Assembly: GCA_001986395.2 (NCBI GenBank)
Contig: MQVO02000005.1
Span: 248,001 to 312,000 of the forward strand
Direction of reading: 5' to 3'
DNA length: 64,000 nucleotides
Origin: Irpex lacteus
Taxonomy: Eukaryota; Basidiomycota; Agaricomycetes; Polyporales; Irpicaceae
In this document: positions 19,784 through 31,396 of the stretch, one piece after another
How the letters are laid out: the number at the start of each line of letters is the position of its first letter
How positions within the stretch are numbered: position 1 is the stretch's first letter
Program-made: the position numbers and the translations under genes
The notes under the pieces: generated by a model
What the model was told of the DNA's origin: nothing
The model's input: the letters and a program-made list of their open reading frames with translations, nothing else
Database searches by the model: none

Positions 19784-20911
19784 ATGGATACAGACACTGA
19801 ATATGAGTCTTGTCAACCACCCGCATCTCTTCTGTCGCAACTCAAGCCACCAGCCGCGTTATCCGTTGCAGATTTTATTCAGCTTCCCGCGCCTCGCCGA
19901 CCAGGCAGTCGAAAAATCACTCTACCTTGCAAAGAATGGTTCAGTGATCGCCCACCGACCCTCGAAATGACTTGCGTCGATGAGCTGCTGCTTCCAGATG
20001 CAAGTCTCTGCACGTCACTTGATAGTGAATTGGCGGTCGCAATCCGTAATCACGCGCTGTCTGTCCAGCACCCAACCAGGGAGGGGGTATATCTGCCGTT
20101 ATGGACCGTTCGGGCTTGGAAGTGGGGGGACTTGATGGACAAGCGGCAGCGCTTTTGGAAGACCTGCCTCGAATGGATAGAGAAGGCATCAGTCAAAGAA
20201 GACTGGGATCAAGATACTTACGATCGTGCAAAGAGAGCGGTTCTGAGGTACGTTCGGTGATACCCAAGAACACAGTTGAATTGATTAGTAGTGCAGCTCT
20301 CCTCAGTACCGTCATTGCAACGAGGGGCCGTGTCGAGCAGAGATCTCGCGGGGGTGCTATTCTCATCCCGATGGCTTGATGACACAACTCTCGATGCCAT
20401 TCTTGACACGGTTCGTCAGGAGATGGCTACAACAGACGTCAGCGGTCATGTCGAGATAGCAAATTCGATGCTTGCGTACCAGGTGTCCAAGGGCTTCGTC
20501 AACGGTTCTACTTCAACATACTGGGGCGAGCGTTTGCGACACCAGAAAATTCGGAAGCTGTTGATGCCGTGCAACCTCAGTAACGTTCATTGGATTGCCG
20601 TGGAGGTCGACGTAGCGTCTGGGTTCATTAATGTTGGCGACTCAAAGCCACTACGAAGGCTGGAGAACGCAACGGAACAGGTCATTAGTGGGTTGAAACG
20701 TTGGCTAAAGATATACCTACCGAAGCACAAGTGGGCGATTAACAAGAATGGCCTTTCCGTTAATCTTCAGCAAGACGGCCATTCTTGTGGGATAGCCGTG
20801 GCCAGTACCATACATAAGCGCATCATACCTTCTGCAGCTGCATGGAGTCCCAAAAAGCCATTCCAGTCGCGAGCATTGTACTATATTAGGTGCATTGCAA
20901 TGGGCTCTGAG
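19784..20911 (+). CDS. Ulp1-like (C48) cysteine protease domain of the transposon
   Basis: Translation starts at ATG 19784. Exon 1 runs to about 20247 (donor GTACGT). A short intron follows whose 3' end I could not fix (about 20296 or 20306), and exon 2 runs to 20911. The second part holds the papain-like SUMO-protease triad of family C48: His in NVHWIAVEVD, Asp in INVGDSKP, and Gln plus Cys in QQDGHSCGIAV. The Ulp1 family removes SUMO or SUMO-like tags. In a transposon it might modify the transposase, repressors or chromatin, but that is inference. The 3' donor at 20912 (GTGAGT) and acceptor at 20960 join in phase to the next exon. The protease is therefore probably the N-terminal part of one protein with the transposase. 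Two adjacent genes remain possible. Confidence 0.75.
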
Positions 20912-20960
20912 GTGAGTTCATCATAAGCTGCGCACCGTACTTGTAACTCACAGCTTTCAG

Positions 20961-23900
20961 GCCCCTCATGTTCCTGTCGCCGCTCCACCCGTCGAGATTC
21001 TTGAACACTTCTCTGGCGTGCCTGACGTGGCTACTCATCCCCAACGCGAGCCGAACCGTGCACAAATCACATCTGAGACAGCGGTCCCAGACGGCATATC
21101 GAATGTTCATGCGACGGGCTGTTCTCCCTTGGTGGCCGGAAGTCTTGAGTTTAGTGATTCCGACTCGGACGACTATTGTACTGATGACGAGGGAGCAGTA
21201 GTAGAGAAGAGGGTGGTGGGTGGGAAGAGGATGGTGGGAACGATCAAAGCGCGCGTAGTATCAAGGTCGAAGTTGGTGCCAAAAAAGGCAGTAAGACATG
21301 TCAGTGCAGTTTCTCCATCTCTCAATACGTTGCGAAGTCACCTAATTATATACTCTCTAGCCCACTCGTAATAATCACAGTTATACATCAACAACTGTTA
21401 CATCTGAGCCGTCTTGGTGGACCGACTGCAAGAAATTCGAGAAGTTCAAGAAATCCATCCTCGCGAAACTCCCATCTGCAGAGTTCCATCGCCTGGATCG
21501 CTTTCAGGTATGGTGTCCCAAATGTTGCGTGTACATCACGATGCGTAAGGATAAGCCTCATCCGACCGTCGAACGATGGGAGGATCATCTCAAGACGCAG
21601 GGACATCGTGAGGCCTCGAATCGACAGACGAGAACACAACGTCAACTATTCAGTTTTGGGCTGACGTCGAGCAAGGCCCCTGCTCCTCCTGAGACAGGCC
21701 CTTGTCCTGGGCTTGGTCATCGAGAGGATTACCGCATTCCCCGTTATCTCAGCCGCACATCAGTACTCTCCGGTGGAGCCCCTCCAAGATACAAGCTACT
21801 ACAGCAGTTCAAGTGTGCCCGTCGCTCGGCACGAAAGACACCTACCCGCGACCAGCTCAACCGAAAGGTGCTTGCAGCAGAGCGTGCTCAGGCACTTTGG
21901 CTAAACCAACACACAACCGTCACGGTCTATTCGACTAGGTGTACTAAGGAAGGAACGGTATCTCCTCACGGTGATCTACTGCCTTGTATCAACTGCTACG
22001 GGCTTCTCCGCGTCAAGACCTTCCGTAATAGCCTTTGGAAAAAGGGGGCAACGAAGAACAAAGACAAGTATACTCCTCGATCTTATAGAAACCCTCTAGC
22101 CGGAAAGTCTTACATGCGACACGAAGATGTGAAGGAGTTCTGTGAACTTGTAAGTTACATCTCCGTTCAGATGGACTATATAGCTACTTATATGTATGGC
22201 CTGCTAGGACAAGGGGAAAAGTCGATGGTTAGTATTCGCACAACGCATGGAGGCCGGCCGTTATAAGGACTTCGAGGTTGCTATTGGTATTATCGAGATG
22301 ATAATGAAGATTGAGGAGCGGCAGATCAAAGGGAAGAAGCTCACAAATATGAAGTACGATGCGAGCGTGGATCGCGTTTTCACAACCCTAGCAATCATTT
22401 CCCCACGAGCGTATAGGACGCTGTCGGGCGAGCTCGGTGGTGGACGTAGCCTCCGGAGCATGGCGTAAGTGATGTTTCAATCTTTCTGTCAGACTTGTTT
22501 GACGCTACTGAAACTACTATACATTAGTGACCTTCGCTCAAAGAACGGCAGATTTGTTCCAGGAATCCACGACACAAACTTCGATGCGGCTGTTCGGTGG
22601 ACGGAGCAGCTGGGATATCGAGGTCCTCTTGTCCTTGGTGCAGATGACACCTGCTTGGATGCCGCTCTGGACACTATCAAAAGCGGCTGTGTTTGGTATT
22701 TAGTCGGCATGCACGGGAATATCGAGACATTTGCTAGTTACGAGGAGTTGATTAGCAAGAGCTCTAGCGTGTCTCGCCAAGATCTTGCCAGCAAAGTGAG
22801 TTCCGTCATTGACATCTTTGTCTATAATGTCGTCTTTCTCATTTAACCTCCTACACCAATAGGTTCGTATATGGCTGCTTAGTATACCCCTGTCGAAGAT
22901 ACCCCCATTCCTTATCGCATCAATGCCGATTTCTAGCAAGTCCACTGCAGACGAACTACGATCTTGGCACGATTCCATCCACACAAAGCTCGTAGAGCGC
23001 GATCTCCACACATTATCATACAACACCGACGGGGCCTCTATTGAGCGCACAGTATCACGCTCTATTCAATCCGATGCCGCAAACTCGTGCAACATCCATG
23101 AGTGGTCTATTCCGCATCCCAGCCATGATCGACCTCCTCTTGTGTTCCAGGCAATTCGCTCAGAGAGCGGAAAACCTCAGATCATCATCAATGACGGAAA
23201 GCACTGGCGAAAAAACGCTCGCAATGGTGCACAGTCTGGAGGGCGTATCGTAACTCTGGGACGCTACGTTGTGCACATTGGACAACTCGTAGCTATCGTT
23301 GAGGACGCAGTTTCACCCCTACTGAAGACAGATGTACTAGGAGTCGACAAGCAAGACGATCGCGCTGCTGCGCGTCTTATGTCCGCAGATGTCATCGAGC
23401 ACATTGTCAACACTCAGCCTGATGAACTTGGACTTGTCATCTATCTGTTCATCATGGGCGAGCTCATCGACGCTCAGCAGAACCGTACTCTGAAGCACGA
23501 AGAACGCATCCACATGCTTCTTCGAGGCCATTTCTTTCTGGAAGGCTGGCGCGCATACATCTCCGCACATCCATTCTTCACTATCAACACCCATTTCATC
23601 TCGTATCCGCTATACGACGTGCTGAACATCTATATCAGAGCAATGATCATGCTCGTTCTTGCGCATCGTGACTTCTTCCCTGATATCCCATTACTCCCTT
23701 GGCTTCATTCGACCGAAACTTGCGAACACTTCTTCGGCTGCGCTAGGAAGATCCAGCAGGACTTTACCTTCGCAGAGTTCATTCTCATGGCCCCCAAGCT
23801 CTCCATCCTCATCGCCGCCGAATCTCATGGTCGGGCTGCATCTGCTCAAGCACGCAGTTCAGAGGGTCGGGCAGGATACTACCATACTTGGTTCGATAGC

Positions 23901-25659
23901 AAGGGTATTGATCCGGTACAACTAGCAACATATCCATCTGATCAAGAACTAGCCGCCATAGCTCGAGCCGCCTATGCAGAAGCCTCGTCATTGCTTCAGA
24001 TACTCGGTATGGATAAGACTACTGTTCTGCCAGACAATGTGGATGCACGAGCTTTCCATGAGTCACTGCAGTCCCTGTCAGGCTCCGACAATGAAGACGA
24101 GACATTGGAAGACTTGGAGGATGAGAAAGCTAGCCAGTCCGAGTCTGCTATGGGGACTCGACTTGCAAGTGTGCTTCGCGCAGATGCGGAGGAAGTTGAC
24201 GATGTGCGATCTCGTGCACTTGATACGAAGATGACAAGGTTAGGAATTGCTGCCGCTGCAACAAAAGTTCACAGCCTCCTCGAGATGTGAGTCCGACTAC
24301 CGTGACTACTGATATATACGGGGCATGTTTGACACTGCTTACTAGTGAGGAGCAACCGGAAGCAGGTTCGGAGGACCAAGAGCAGTGGCGCGATCAGATC
24401 TCGAGTGTTCTGCAAGCCATCAAGGCCGAACAGCTTCGTCGCACTGAAGAGCAGGCCATCTCAAGAATGAGCAAAGACACTAATTTCTCACTTCTTGATC
24501 TGCAAGACATGATGAACAAGAACGCAGCCGACAACACTTTTCCCCCGCCTATCATTAATACGAACTCTACTACATCTGAACTACCCACTACGGATTCAGT
24601 TGACTTCGGCACGGCGCAGAAGTTCAATTCCGTAGCGATCATCAAACTGCGAAAGAGACATGAGACAGATGAAGCACGGAGCGCCATCACCTACCGGTAT
24701 CGACATTCGCGTTGCAGCGACTCTTTGCCTACATCCACTAGCACCAACACCGAAGCTCCGAAACCTACTGAAGCAGGAGCCGCGAAGTTAAAGGGACGGA
24801 TACTCAACGAAATTATAAGCACAATATCGTCCTCACTGATGGCCAAGGACAATACACGTGAGCTTGCGGGCTCAGCTCGTCTTGCGCGGTGGCGAGCGCA
24901 GGGCGTGTATCCTGAATCTGCTAGTGAAAGAGATCCCGCCGCGGTCTCTTTTGATACACACGGTGATTCCAGCTGCATACTGCCTCAAGATCTACTCGGT
25001 GTCAGTGGTCACTTCCCGAGCAGCCGAAAACCGTACCAGAAATTCGAGAGTAAGGACAAGCCCGAGCTCAGGTTCACAACCGCTAATATCTCTGAGACTC
25101 ATCCCTTGCGCTCTGGATCATTCATTGTGTTCGTATACTGCGGGAAGATGTACCTCGGTCGAGGTGAGTTCGAACTCATACTAGTACCTGCGTAGTCACT
25201 GATCAGTTATCAGTCTGTGTCGTCTACGTGAAAGGCGGCGGAAAACGACCCACTCATGATTATAGCACAGCATGTGTTGATATCGGACATCTGTCGCGAG
25301 TCGCTGTCCTTATCCATGTGCCGATCCCGGGTCCTAACTGGCTCTCACCAAGTGTAACAAGCCTAGATGGTACGAACACAGGATCAGTGCATCTACTTTT
25401 ACACAGCGAACATGTTGTGCTGGCGCTAGATCCAATATGCCCCACCGGTATCATCAGCAAGATACCCATCATGCATAACCAAGACATCCTCGAGGTCTCG
25501 CCGCAGCTCATGGACACCTATGCGTCCATACAACAAATGCAACAAGGTATTGTTCGTACTGCTGAAGCCGTGTTGAAGGCGGCGGGCAGTCGGCGCAAAC
25601 GCCAGGCTCCGACAGACAACGATAATGCTGACGAGGACATAGCGATGGATGAAAGTTGA
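20961..25659 (+). CDS. P-element/THAP9-like transposase (multi-exon)
   Basis: At least seven coding segments are separated by short GT-AG introns; some boundaries are unresolved. In order: an acidic linker; a C2H2-like zinc finger (WCPKC ... HLKTQGH, about 21510-21610) likely to bind DNA; a cysteine pair (CINCYGLL); then the RNase H-like core. Core motifs match P-superfamily transposases: first Asp in VLGADDTCLD (22640s), second Asp in YNTDGASIER (23025), and the D-x2-H-x2-K-x2-RN signature as NDGKHWRKNARN (23195). These are followed by the GVDKQDDRAAARLMS segment (23345) and STETCEHFFGCARK (23710). The largest exon covers about 22923-24287. The tail runs through about 24345-25160 and 25228-25659. 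No internal stop is seen within exons, so the element could be autonomous. P-superfamily enzymes cut and paste DNA and use a GTP-binding insertion; I could not identify the GTP motif here. Confidence 0.8.
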
Positions 25660-25781
25660 TTGGTATCGATGCACGTACTTACTATGAGTGTATATTTCAT
25701 TGCTATATCTTTGTAGACTCGCCGCGTGAGCGTGGAGAAAATTCGCTAGAAAATCACATTTTATTCGATGTTATATGTTAG

Positions 25782-25871
25782 AACGTCCCGAATTTGAGAA
25801 CACGATGGTGATGTTATATGTAAAAGTCCCGGATTGGCCGCTAGGCCGCCCGCAAAAAGTCCCGGATTTGG
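25782..25871 (+). repeat. Right subterminal repeats (GTCCCGGATT type)
   Basis: Three copies of the motif lie at about 25782-25797, 25823-25838 and 25855-25871, with a GGCCGC-CCGCAAAAA segment between the last two. They read in the same direction as the left-end copies. This makes an approximately 55-bp imperfect direct repeat of the two subterminal regions. Confidence 0.6.
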
Positions 25872-25885
25872 CACATATCCAGCAC

Positions 25886-25916
25886 ATAGGCTCTGGGCGT
25901 ATTATCAGGGGTCCTG
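25886..25916 (-). repeat. Right terminal inverted repeat
   Basis: This 31-bp inverted partner of 19376-19406 ends GGGGTCCTG and has one mismatch. Confidence 0.9.
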
Positions 25917-26727
25917 TGGTCACCGATGCATACAGTTGTGCATAGAGAGGCGACCTCCTCTCGTCGATGGGACACGTACGAGGCATACGGCGACTAGCTG
26001 CCCTAGAGATACTTTGTATTGTATGTAACCCTCTTAGGCCTCTTCGCTACTAATCTCGACTTCGTTTCACTTCATTCGACCCATTCTTCCGTCTGAATCT
26101 TTTGAGTGAGGTCCCGCTCGATCGATTTACGTCCTTGAAGCACACCCGGCCACCCACCATCTCCACAACCAGTCCATGTCCACTGTCTCCTCCTCGTCTA
26201 CCCGCCCATAGCCTGGCCTTGGGATTACAAATCACCCATACAGCCGCACACGAAACACCGAAGCGTCGTATGAAATGCGACCGTCGTCGACCGTCTACGC
26301 TATTCAAGCACGCCAACCCGTCACCGACCGTCTCAACGACCGATACCACGGGACCGTCGCTTGCTCTTCCTTTACTCAACCGCACCATCGTTCTACGCTG
26401 ACACGTCGCGCATACAGCAGCATACAACCATCGTCTAGTGACCGCTGATTGAATATGCTGACTATACGGGATTCTGGTGGCTGCTCGCTGCAAAGAAGGC
26501 GACATTCGGTGAGTCTATATGCAGTCCTCATCCGCGAGAGTTCGTATCGTTTATCGTCGTACGCTGCAGGCACCTATTCACCCGGCCACGTGCTGGCCAT
26601 TCTCGAACGAGCGTGTCGACATGCTGAGGCCCTACAACCTCGCTCGAGACGTCTTTTGACGGGTTGCCACCCTTCGTACTCGCTCGACGTCGACTACCCG
26701 TGACAGTACGGATTCCCGAGGGCTGCA

Positions 26728-27601
26728 ACAGTTCACGCGTTGGACCAAAATCGACCGCGACAAATGCCCGACGTACGCGTGCGCGTTCGCACTGTTCATG
26801 TTCGACTCAGTACGTACCCCTTCTACTGACATGCTACCGATGCTGATGTATGCCGTGTAGCAGTACTGTAACGTTCACCGAATCAAGTACTCACCGAACC
26901 ATCGCGCGGCTCACTCACGCGTTCCACCTTCTTGGAGTACCGGACGCTGCTCCCTCGCGTCGGTTTTCAAGTCATGATTCGGTCGCACGCTTCGCCACCA
27001 TCGCGTTCATATCCGATACGACTACGCGGGATTGCTACGTATAGACACGTATCGCGCAGCTGTGGCAGTGCTATATGTATCTGTGAGTCTTTCCATGTAC
27101 CGACTTCGCGAAGCAGTGTATAACTCTAACCCTATGCTCACAGCCACGACGCTTATGTGGACGCCGTTTACGTGTACATCCTGAGGCGGTGAGCGCTACT
27201 GTTGATGATCGCAGTCATAGTACTCATGAAGTCTTGCTGTTTCCACCTCGCTCAGACGCATTAATCGTAGCGCCTTCATCTCCGCCGTCCCGCAGCCCTC
27301 TCTCGATCGACAACTTCCAACTACGTGAGTGTCCGCGACGCAGTCGGCTGTGCCACTCCCTGCAGAAGGGAAATGCTTGTTCCAAGGAGAGCTTGTGGGA
27401 GGCAGCATAACGTCGTCTATCGGTGCGGGGCAATGCATCAAGTACAAGGTTCGTCGCACCTTCCTCGTATTAGGGTTTAATACGACTCCTGACGCGTGTT
27501 CGCAGGCCTTCTGTATTCCATTGACACCTTCGCGAGCGTCCACGTCCGACGTCATCCGCGCCTGCGCTGGTCGCGAATGGCTGTCTTGCCTTCATTCGAG
27601 C
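26728..27601 (+). pseudogene. Remnant of unrecognised multi-exon gene, copy 2
   Basis: This is the best-preserved copy of the gene remnant also seen at 3044 and 36370. A first exon reads GLQQFTRWTKIDRDKCPTYA and ends FMFDS at 26809. A 54-nt intron follows (26810-26863), then YCNV. Further fragments read YAGLLRIDTYRAAVAVLYVS (about 27020-27080, followed by a GTGAGT donor), HDAYVDAVYVYILRR (about 27147-27190, followed by GTGAGC) and LLYSIDTFASVHVRRHPRLR (about 27510-27570). Exon 2 contains an in-frame stop, so the gene appears dead. It sits between the DNA transposon and the TPR-CHAT promoter. I cannot assign a family. Confidence 0.4.
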
Positions 27602-27892
27602 AGCAGGTAATGGTCTCGTCTCAGGCAAGTCCTTGTAGTTCCGCTGACTCGGATGCGTCTGAAAACGTTGGACTAGGATAAAACCGTCCGCAATACGCGA
27701 ACAAATGCGAGCTGGCTCGTTCATTTCAAGAAGCTGCGCGCGATCGCCTTGCGACTTCCAGATACCGGCGGCAAACTGTCAACGGACACAGCCTGCGTCC
27801 TCGCTGTATCATACGTCGATCTTCTTGAATTCAGTGCCGGCGCAAGGCTTGCATCGCAAAGACAACGCTCGAAAGTTGACGGGTGGGAGCGA

Positions 27893-28116
27893 GGTATAAG
27901 TATCACTCGTCCCCTGCCGCCGGATTTTCAGACTTACGCCCCGCGTCAAAGGTGCGTGCCAATAACCTCGTTGCTACCGTTACTTGTGCTCATGTATCTA
28001 TACAGCTCTCTGTATCATCCATCACTACTCTCTGTCAACAACACACTCTCCTGTCCACTTCCCACCCCATCTGTGCACCACAAGCACCACTACTCCTACC
28101 CAGCCCTCCTACGTCC
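27893..28116 (+). promoter_or_regulatory. Promoter and leader intron of TPR-CHAT copy 2
   Basis: A TATA element (GGTATAAGTATCACT, from 27893) lies about 222 nt before the ATG. A 54-nt leader intron spans 27952-28005 (GTGCGT ... TACAG). Both match copies 1 and 3 in sequence, spacing and length. Confidence 0.6.
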
Positions 28117-31100
28117 ATGTCAGGTCCTAGTGAAGAGACATCCACCTTGGAGCCAGGTGTTGATCCTGCTGTGAGTCTGCATTGTCTGTGCTGCCATTGC
28201 CTATGACTGATTGATCCCTTCTATATCCAGCAGCTGCCAGCTGCCTCGTTCAATGCATTTGACAATCATTCCCCTCATGTTGCTCTCTGCCTCCGAGGTG
28301 ATCGAGCTGAGGAACAGTACCTTGCTCACAGTGACTTAGATGCCCTGGAGCTCTATGTTTCCTGCTACCGCCAGGCTGTAGAAATCACTCCAGATGATGA
28401 TCCACAGCAGCTGGGCATTCTCAATGACTTTGCAGTAGCACTGAGCACCCGATTCCGGCAATTGGGTGATCACTCTGACTTGGAAGAGTGCATCGCCATT
28501 CAACAGGTTGTGAATGCACTAACACCTGAGGACTCACCAGGCAAGCCCTCCAGACTGGCCAACCTTGCAGTCTCTATCAAGGCCCAGTTTAAGCTAGCAG
28601 GAAACCTTGAGGATCTCAAGGAAGCTATCTCACTGGAGACTCATGCTCTGGATCTTACACCACATGATCACAAGAACAAGCCAGGAAGGCTGAACAACCT
28701 TGGTTCTTCTCTGCGTACACAATTTGAGCACACAGGCCTTTCTGAATATCTGGCCAAGGCTATCACTCTCCAGAGCCAGGCTGTTGACCTCACATCTGAT
28801 GATCACCCAGATAAGCCCTTGTGGCTTAACAATCTTAGTCACTCATTGGTGGACCGCTTCCGATTGGAGGGCAACGTTGAGGATCTTGAGCAGGCCATCA
28901 CATTGCAGTCTCATGCAGTGAGGCTGACTCCTGACTCCCGCCCAGGCAAGCATCTTTGGATCAACAACTTTGGAAATCAGCTTTTGGAAAGGTTCAGGAG
29001 GCTGGCAAACTTGGAGGACTTACAGAGAGCTGTTGGGTGCTTTGAGCATGCTGTGGAGCTCACTCCTAATGGTCACCCAGCCAAGCCTGCATGTCTCAAT
29101 AACCTAGCCAACTCACTGCAAAGAAGATTTGAACGCAGCGGAGAGGTCCAGGATCTGATTAGAGCAATCACCTGCCAGTCTCAGGCTGTGGATCTCACTC
29201 CAAATAGTCACCCTGACAAGCCCTCTCGGTTGAACAACTTTGGAACCAAGCTACACACACTGTATCAGAAATCAGACAACGTGGAAGATTTGAACAGGGC
29301 AATAGCAGCCAAATCACAGGCAGTGGAACTTGCCCCAGATGGACACTCTGGCAAATTTTCACATCTATACAACCTCGCCAACTCACTCCGTGCACGCTTT
29401 GAGAAGACAGGCAATGCTTCTGATTTATCAGAGGCCATCAAACACAGCACACAGGCTGTTAATCATTTACCAGTGGACCATCCAGACCAAGCAACATGTC
29501 TTCAACTTCTTGGTTTTCTTCATGAAACACGTGCAAAGTCCCCTTATGCTCAGCCTCAAGATTTTACACAAGCATTGCAGCAATTCTCTAATGCCATGCA
29601 ACACACAGTTTCTCCTCCTCAAGAGCGACGACGTGCAGCAGATCAATATATAGACTTGCTCTCCACATACTCTTTCCTGCTGGACACTTTGCCCACAATT
29701 TCCCTGCTGGACGCCCATGAACTTCAGCTTAGCCTGATGTCCCAATGTCTCTGGCTAGGTAATGGTGTTCAAGATCGGTACTCTGCCAAAGAACTGCCAC
29801 ATTTTGGCCACATTGTTGCTAAGGCAGCTACTGCTGCCATCAATGCTGGAGAGTTCAAAAAGGCAGTTGAATGGATCGAGAGTGGACGCACACTTGTCTG
29901 GTCTCAGATCCTTCAACTACGCACTCCACTAGATGATCTGCATCACTCCCATCCTCTGCTTGCTGATAGACTTCAACATGTCTCTCAAGCTCTACAGCAG
30001 GCTGCTACTTCCTCCTCCAGTACAACAACACAGCTATCATCCACTACCTATTCCAATCCCTCCTCACAGCTTTCTTATGACATGCAGGCCAAAATCTTTC
30101 ATGGATATGCTGATGAGTATGAAAAGCTACTCAAGCAGATCAGGAAGCTTGAGGGCTTTGAAAGCTTTTTACAGCCCAAGACCTTACCTCAACTTGCTGG
30201 TGCATGCAAGTCTGGACCAGTAGTGCTCATCAATATGCATGAGTCATGCTGTGATGCTCTTGTTCTTTATGATTCAGCAGAGGTCAAGATAAAGCACATT
30301 CCCCTATCCCTACTCACTTTTGAGCATGCTGCAAAGCTCAGAAGGGATCTTTGGTCTATACTTACCTCAAGAAACCTTCGTGGCCGTTTTCGTGACAGTT
30401 CCAATCCATGGAGTGAGAATTTTGATAGAGGGGCATATCAACCTGGAGACGGCAAAAAGTACAGTGACCCAATGTTTAAAATCCTTGCTGATCTATGGGC
30501 TATGGTTATCAAACCTGTTGTTGATTTTGTACACACACAGGTGAGTACATGTTGCTTGGTTACCCTACAGTAATGGTATCTGAATGTGAATTCAGCCAAT
30601 CCTGGAGACAAGCAAACTTCCACACATCACTTGGTGTCCTACTGGTCCTCTTGCCTTTTTACCCCTTCATGCTGCTGGCATCTACCGTACTAAAAGTACC
30701 CAGTCTGAAACTGTCATGGACTTTGCCATATCCTCTTACACTCCCACACTTGAAGCACTTCTTAAAGCTCAAGCCCAGCCAGATCCAACACATGTGACCC
30801 CTCAGGTTCTTGTAGTCTCACAGCCAGCCACACCAGGCTGCAGCCCTATTCCTGGGACAACAACAGAAGCAGGGATTATCATGTCACTCACCGGAGAGTC
30901 AACACAGGTCTTAGAAGATACAGATGGAACAGTTGACTCAGTCCTAGAAGGCATGACCACTCATAACTGGGTACATCTTGCCTGTCATGGAATGCAGGAT
31001 CAGAACAATCCCATCAACAGCTCATTTGCGCTCTACGACAGGAAGCTCACCCTTGGGACCCTCATGTCAAAACACCTTCCAAATGCCGACCTTGCAGTTC

Positions 31101-31396
31101 TCTCAGCTTGCCAAACTGCCACTGGAGATGAAAAGCTTGTTGAAGAAGCTGTTCATCTTGCCGCGGGAATGCTCAATATTGGGTACAAGAGTGTTATCGG
31201 TACAATGTGGTCGATCTATGATGATGGTGCACCAGTTCTGATGGCCCGATTCTATGAGGTGATGATGGAGCAGGTCCGTGCTGGAAAGGAGCTTCAGCCG
31301 GCATATGCGTTGCATGAAGCGACAAAGGCATTGCGCGAAACATATGGAGTGAACGACTTTGTGCGTTGGATCCCGTTCATCCACTTCGGATTGTGA
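28117..31396 (+). CDS. TPR-repeat CHAT-domain protein, copy 2 (intact)
   Basis: Three exons: 28117-28170, 28231-30540 and 30596-31396, all joined in phase 0, giving about 1054 residues. Exon 1 encodes exactly 18 codons (MSGPSEETSTLEPGVDPA). Exon 2 encodes about nine tandem roughly 40-residue TPR-like helical repeats (LEDLKEAI ... LTPDDHPDKP ... LNNLG pattern), then a linker region including WIESGRTLVWSQILQLRTPL. Exon 3 is the CHAT (caspase-HetF-associated, clan CD) protease domain, with the catalytic His in HLACHG (about residue 919) and Cys in LSACQTATGD (about residue 960), both intact. It ends with the family-typical FVRWIPFIHFGL. In other organisms TPR-CHAT proteins are proteases gated by ligand binding to the TPR array; the substrate here is unknown. 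It is closely related to copy 3, with repeat-level divergence. Confidence 0.92.

Larger units (their letters stand above)
19376..25916 (+). mobile_element. P-superfamily-like DNA transposon carrying a Ulp1 protease
   Basis: This 6541-bp element is bounded by 31-bp terminal inverted repeats with one mismatch (CAGGACCCCTGATAATAC at the left, its complement at the right). It encodes, left to right on the + strand, a Ulp1-like cysteine protease, a C2H2-like zinc finger and an RNase H-fold transposase with P-element/THAP9 motifs. Subterminal copies of a GTCCCGGATT motif lie near both ends. The 8-bp flanks (GCTCACGA and TGGTCACC) do not match. Compared with units 1 and 3, about 680 bp of host sequence is missing exactly at the insertion point. 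Ulp1 domains are also known in other eukaryotic DNA transposons such as the KDZ group, but the transposase motifs here are not those of KDZ elements. Confidence 0.85.

Noticed and set aside
22141..22165. 21-nt intron GTAAGTTACATCTCCGTTCAG in the transposase
   Set aside because: Too short for a spliceosomal intron; a longer intron ending at a later AG (about 22207) is more likely, but the exact site is unresolved.
30541..30573. Reading through the second intron of TPR-CHAT copy 2 to an early stop
   Set aside because: GTGAGT at 30541 and the acceptor at 30595 join to a CHAT exon in phase, matching the paralogues, so the early stop is intronic.
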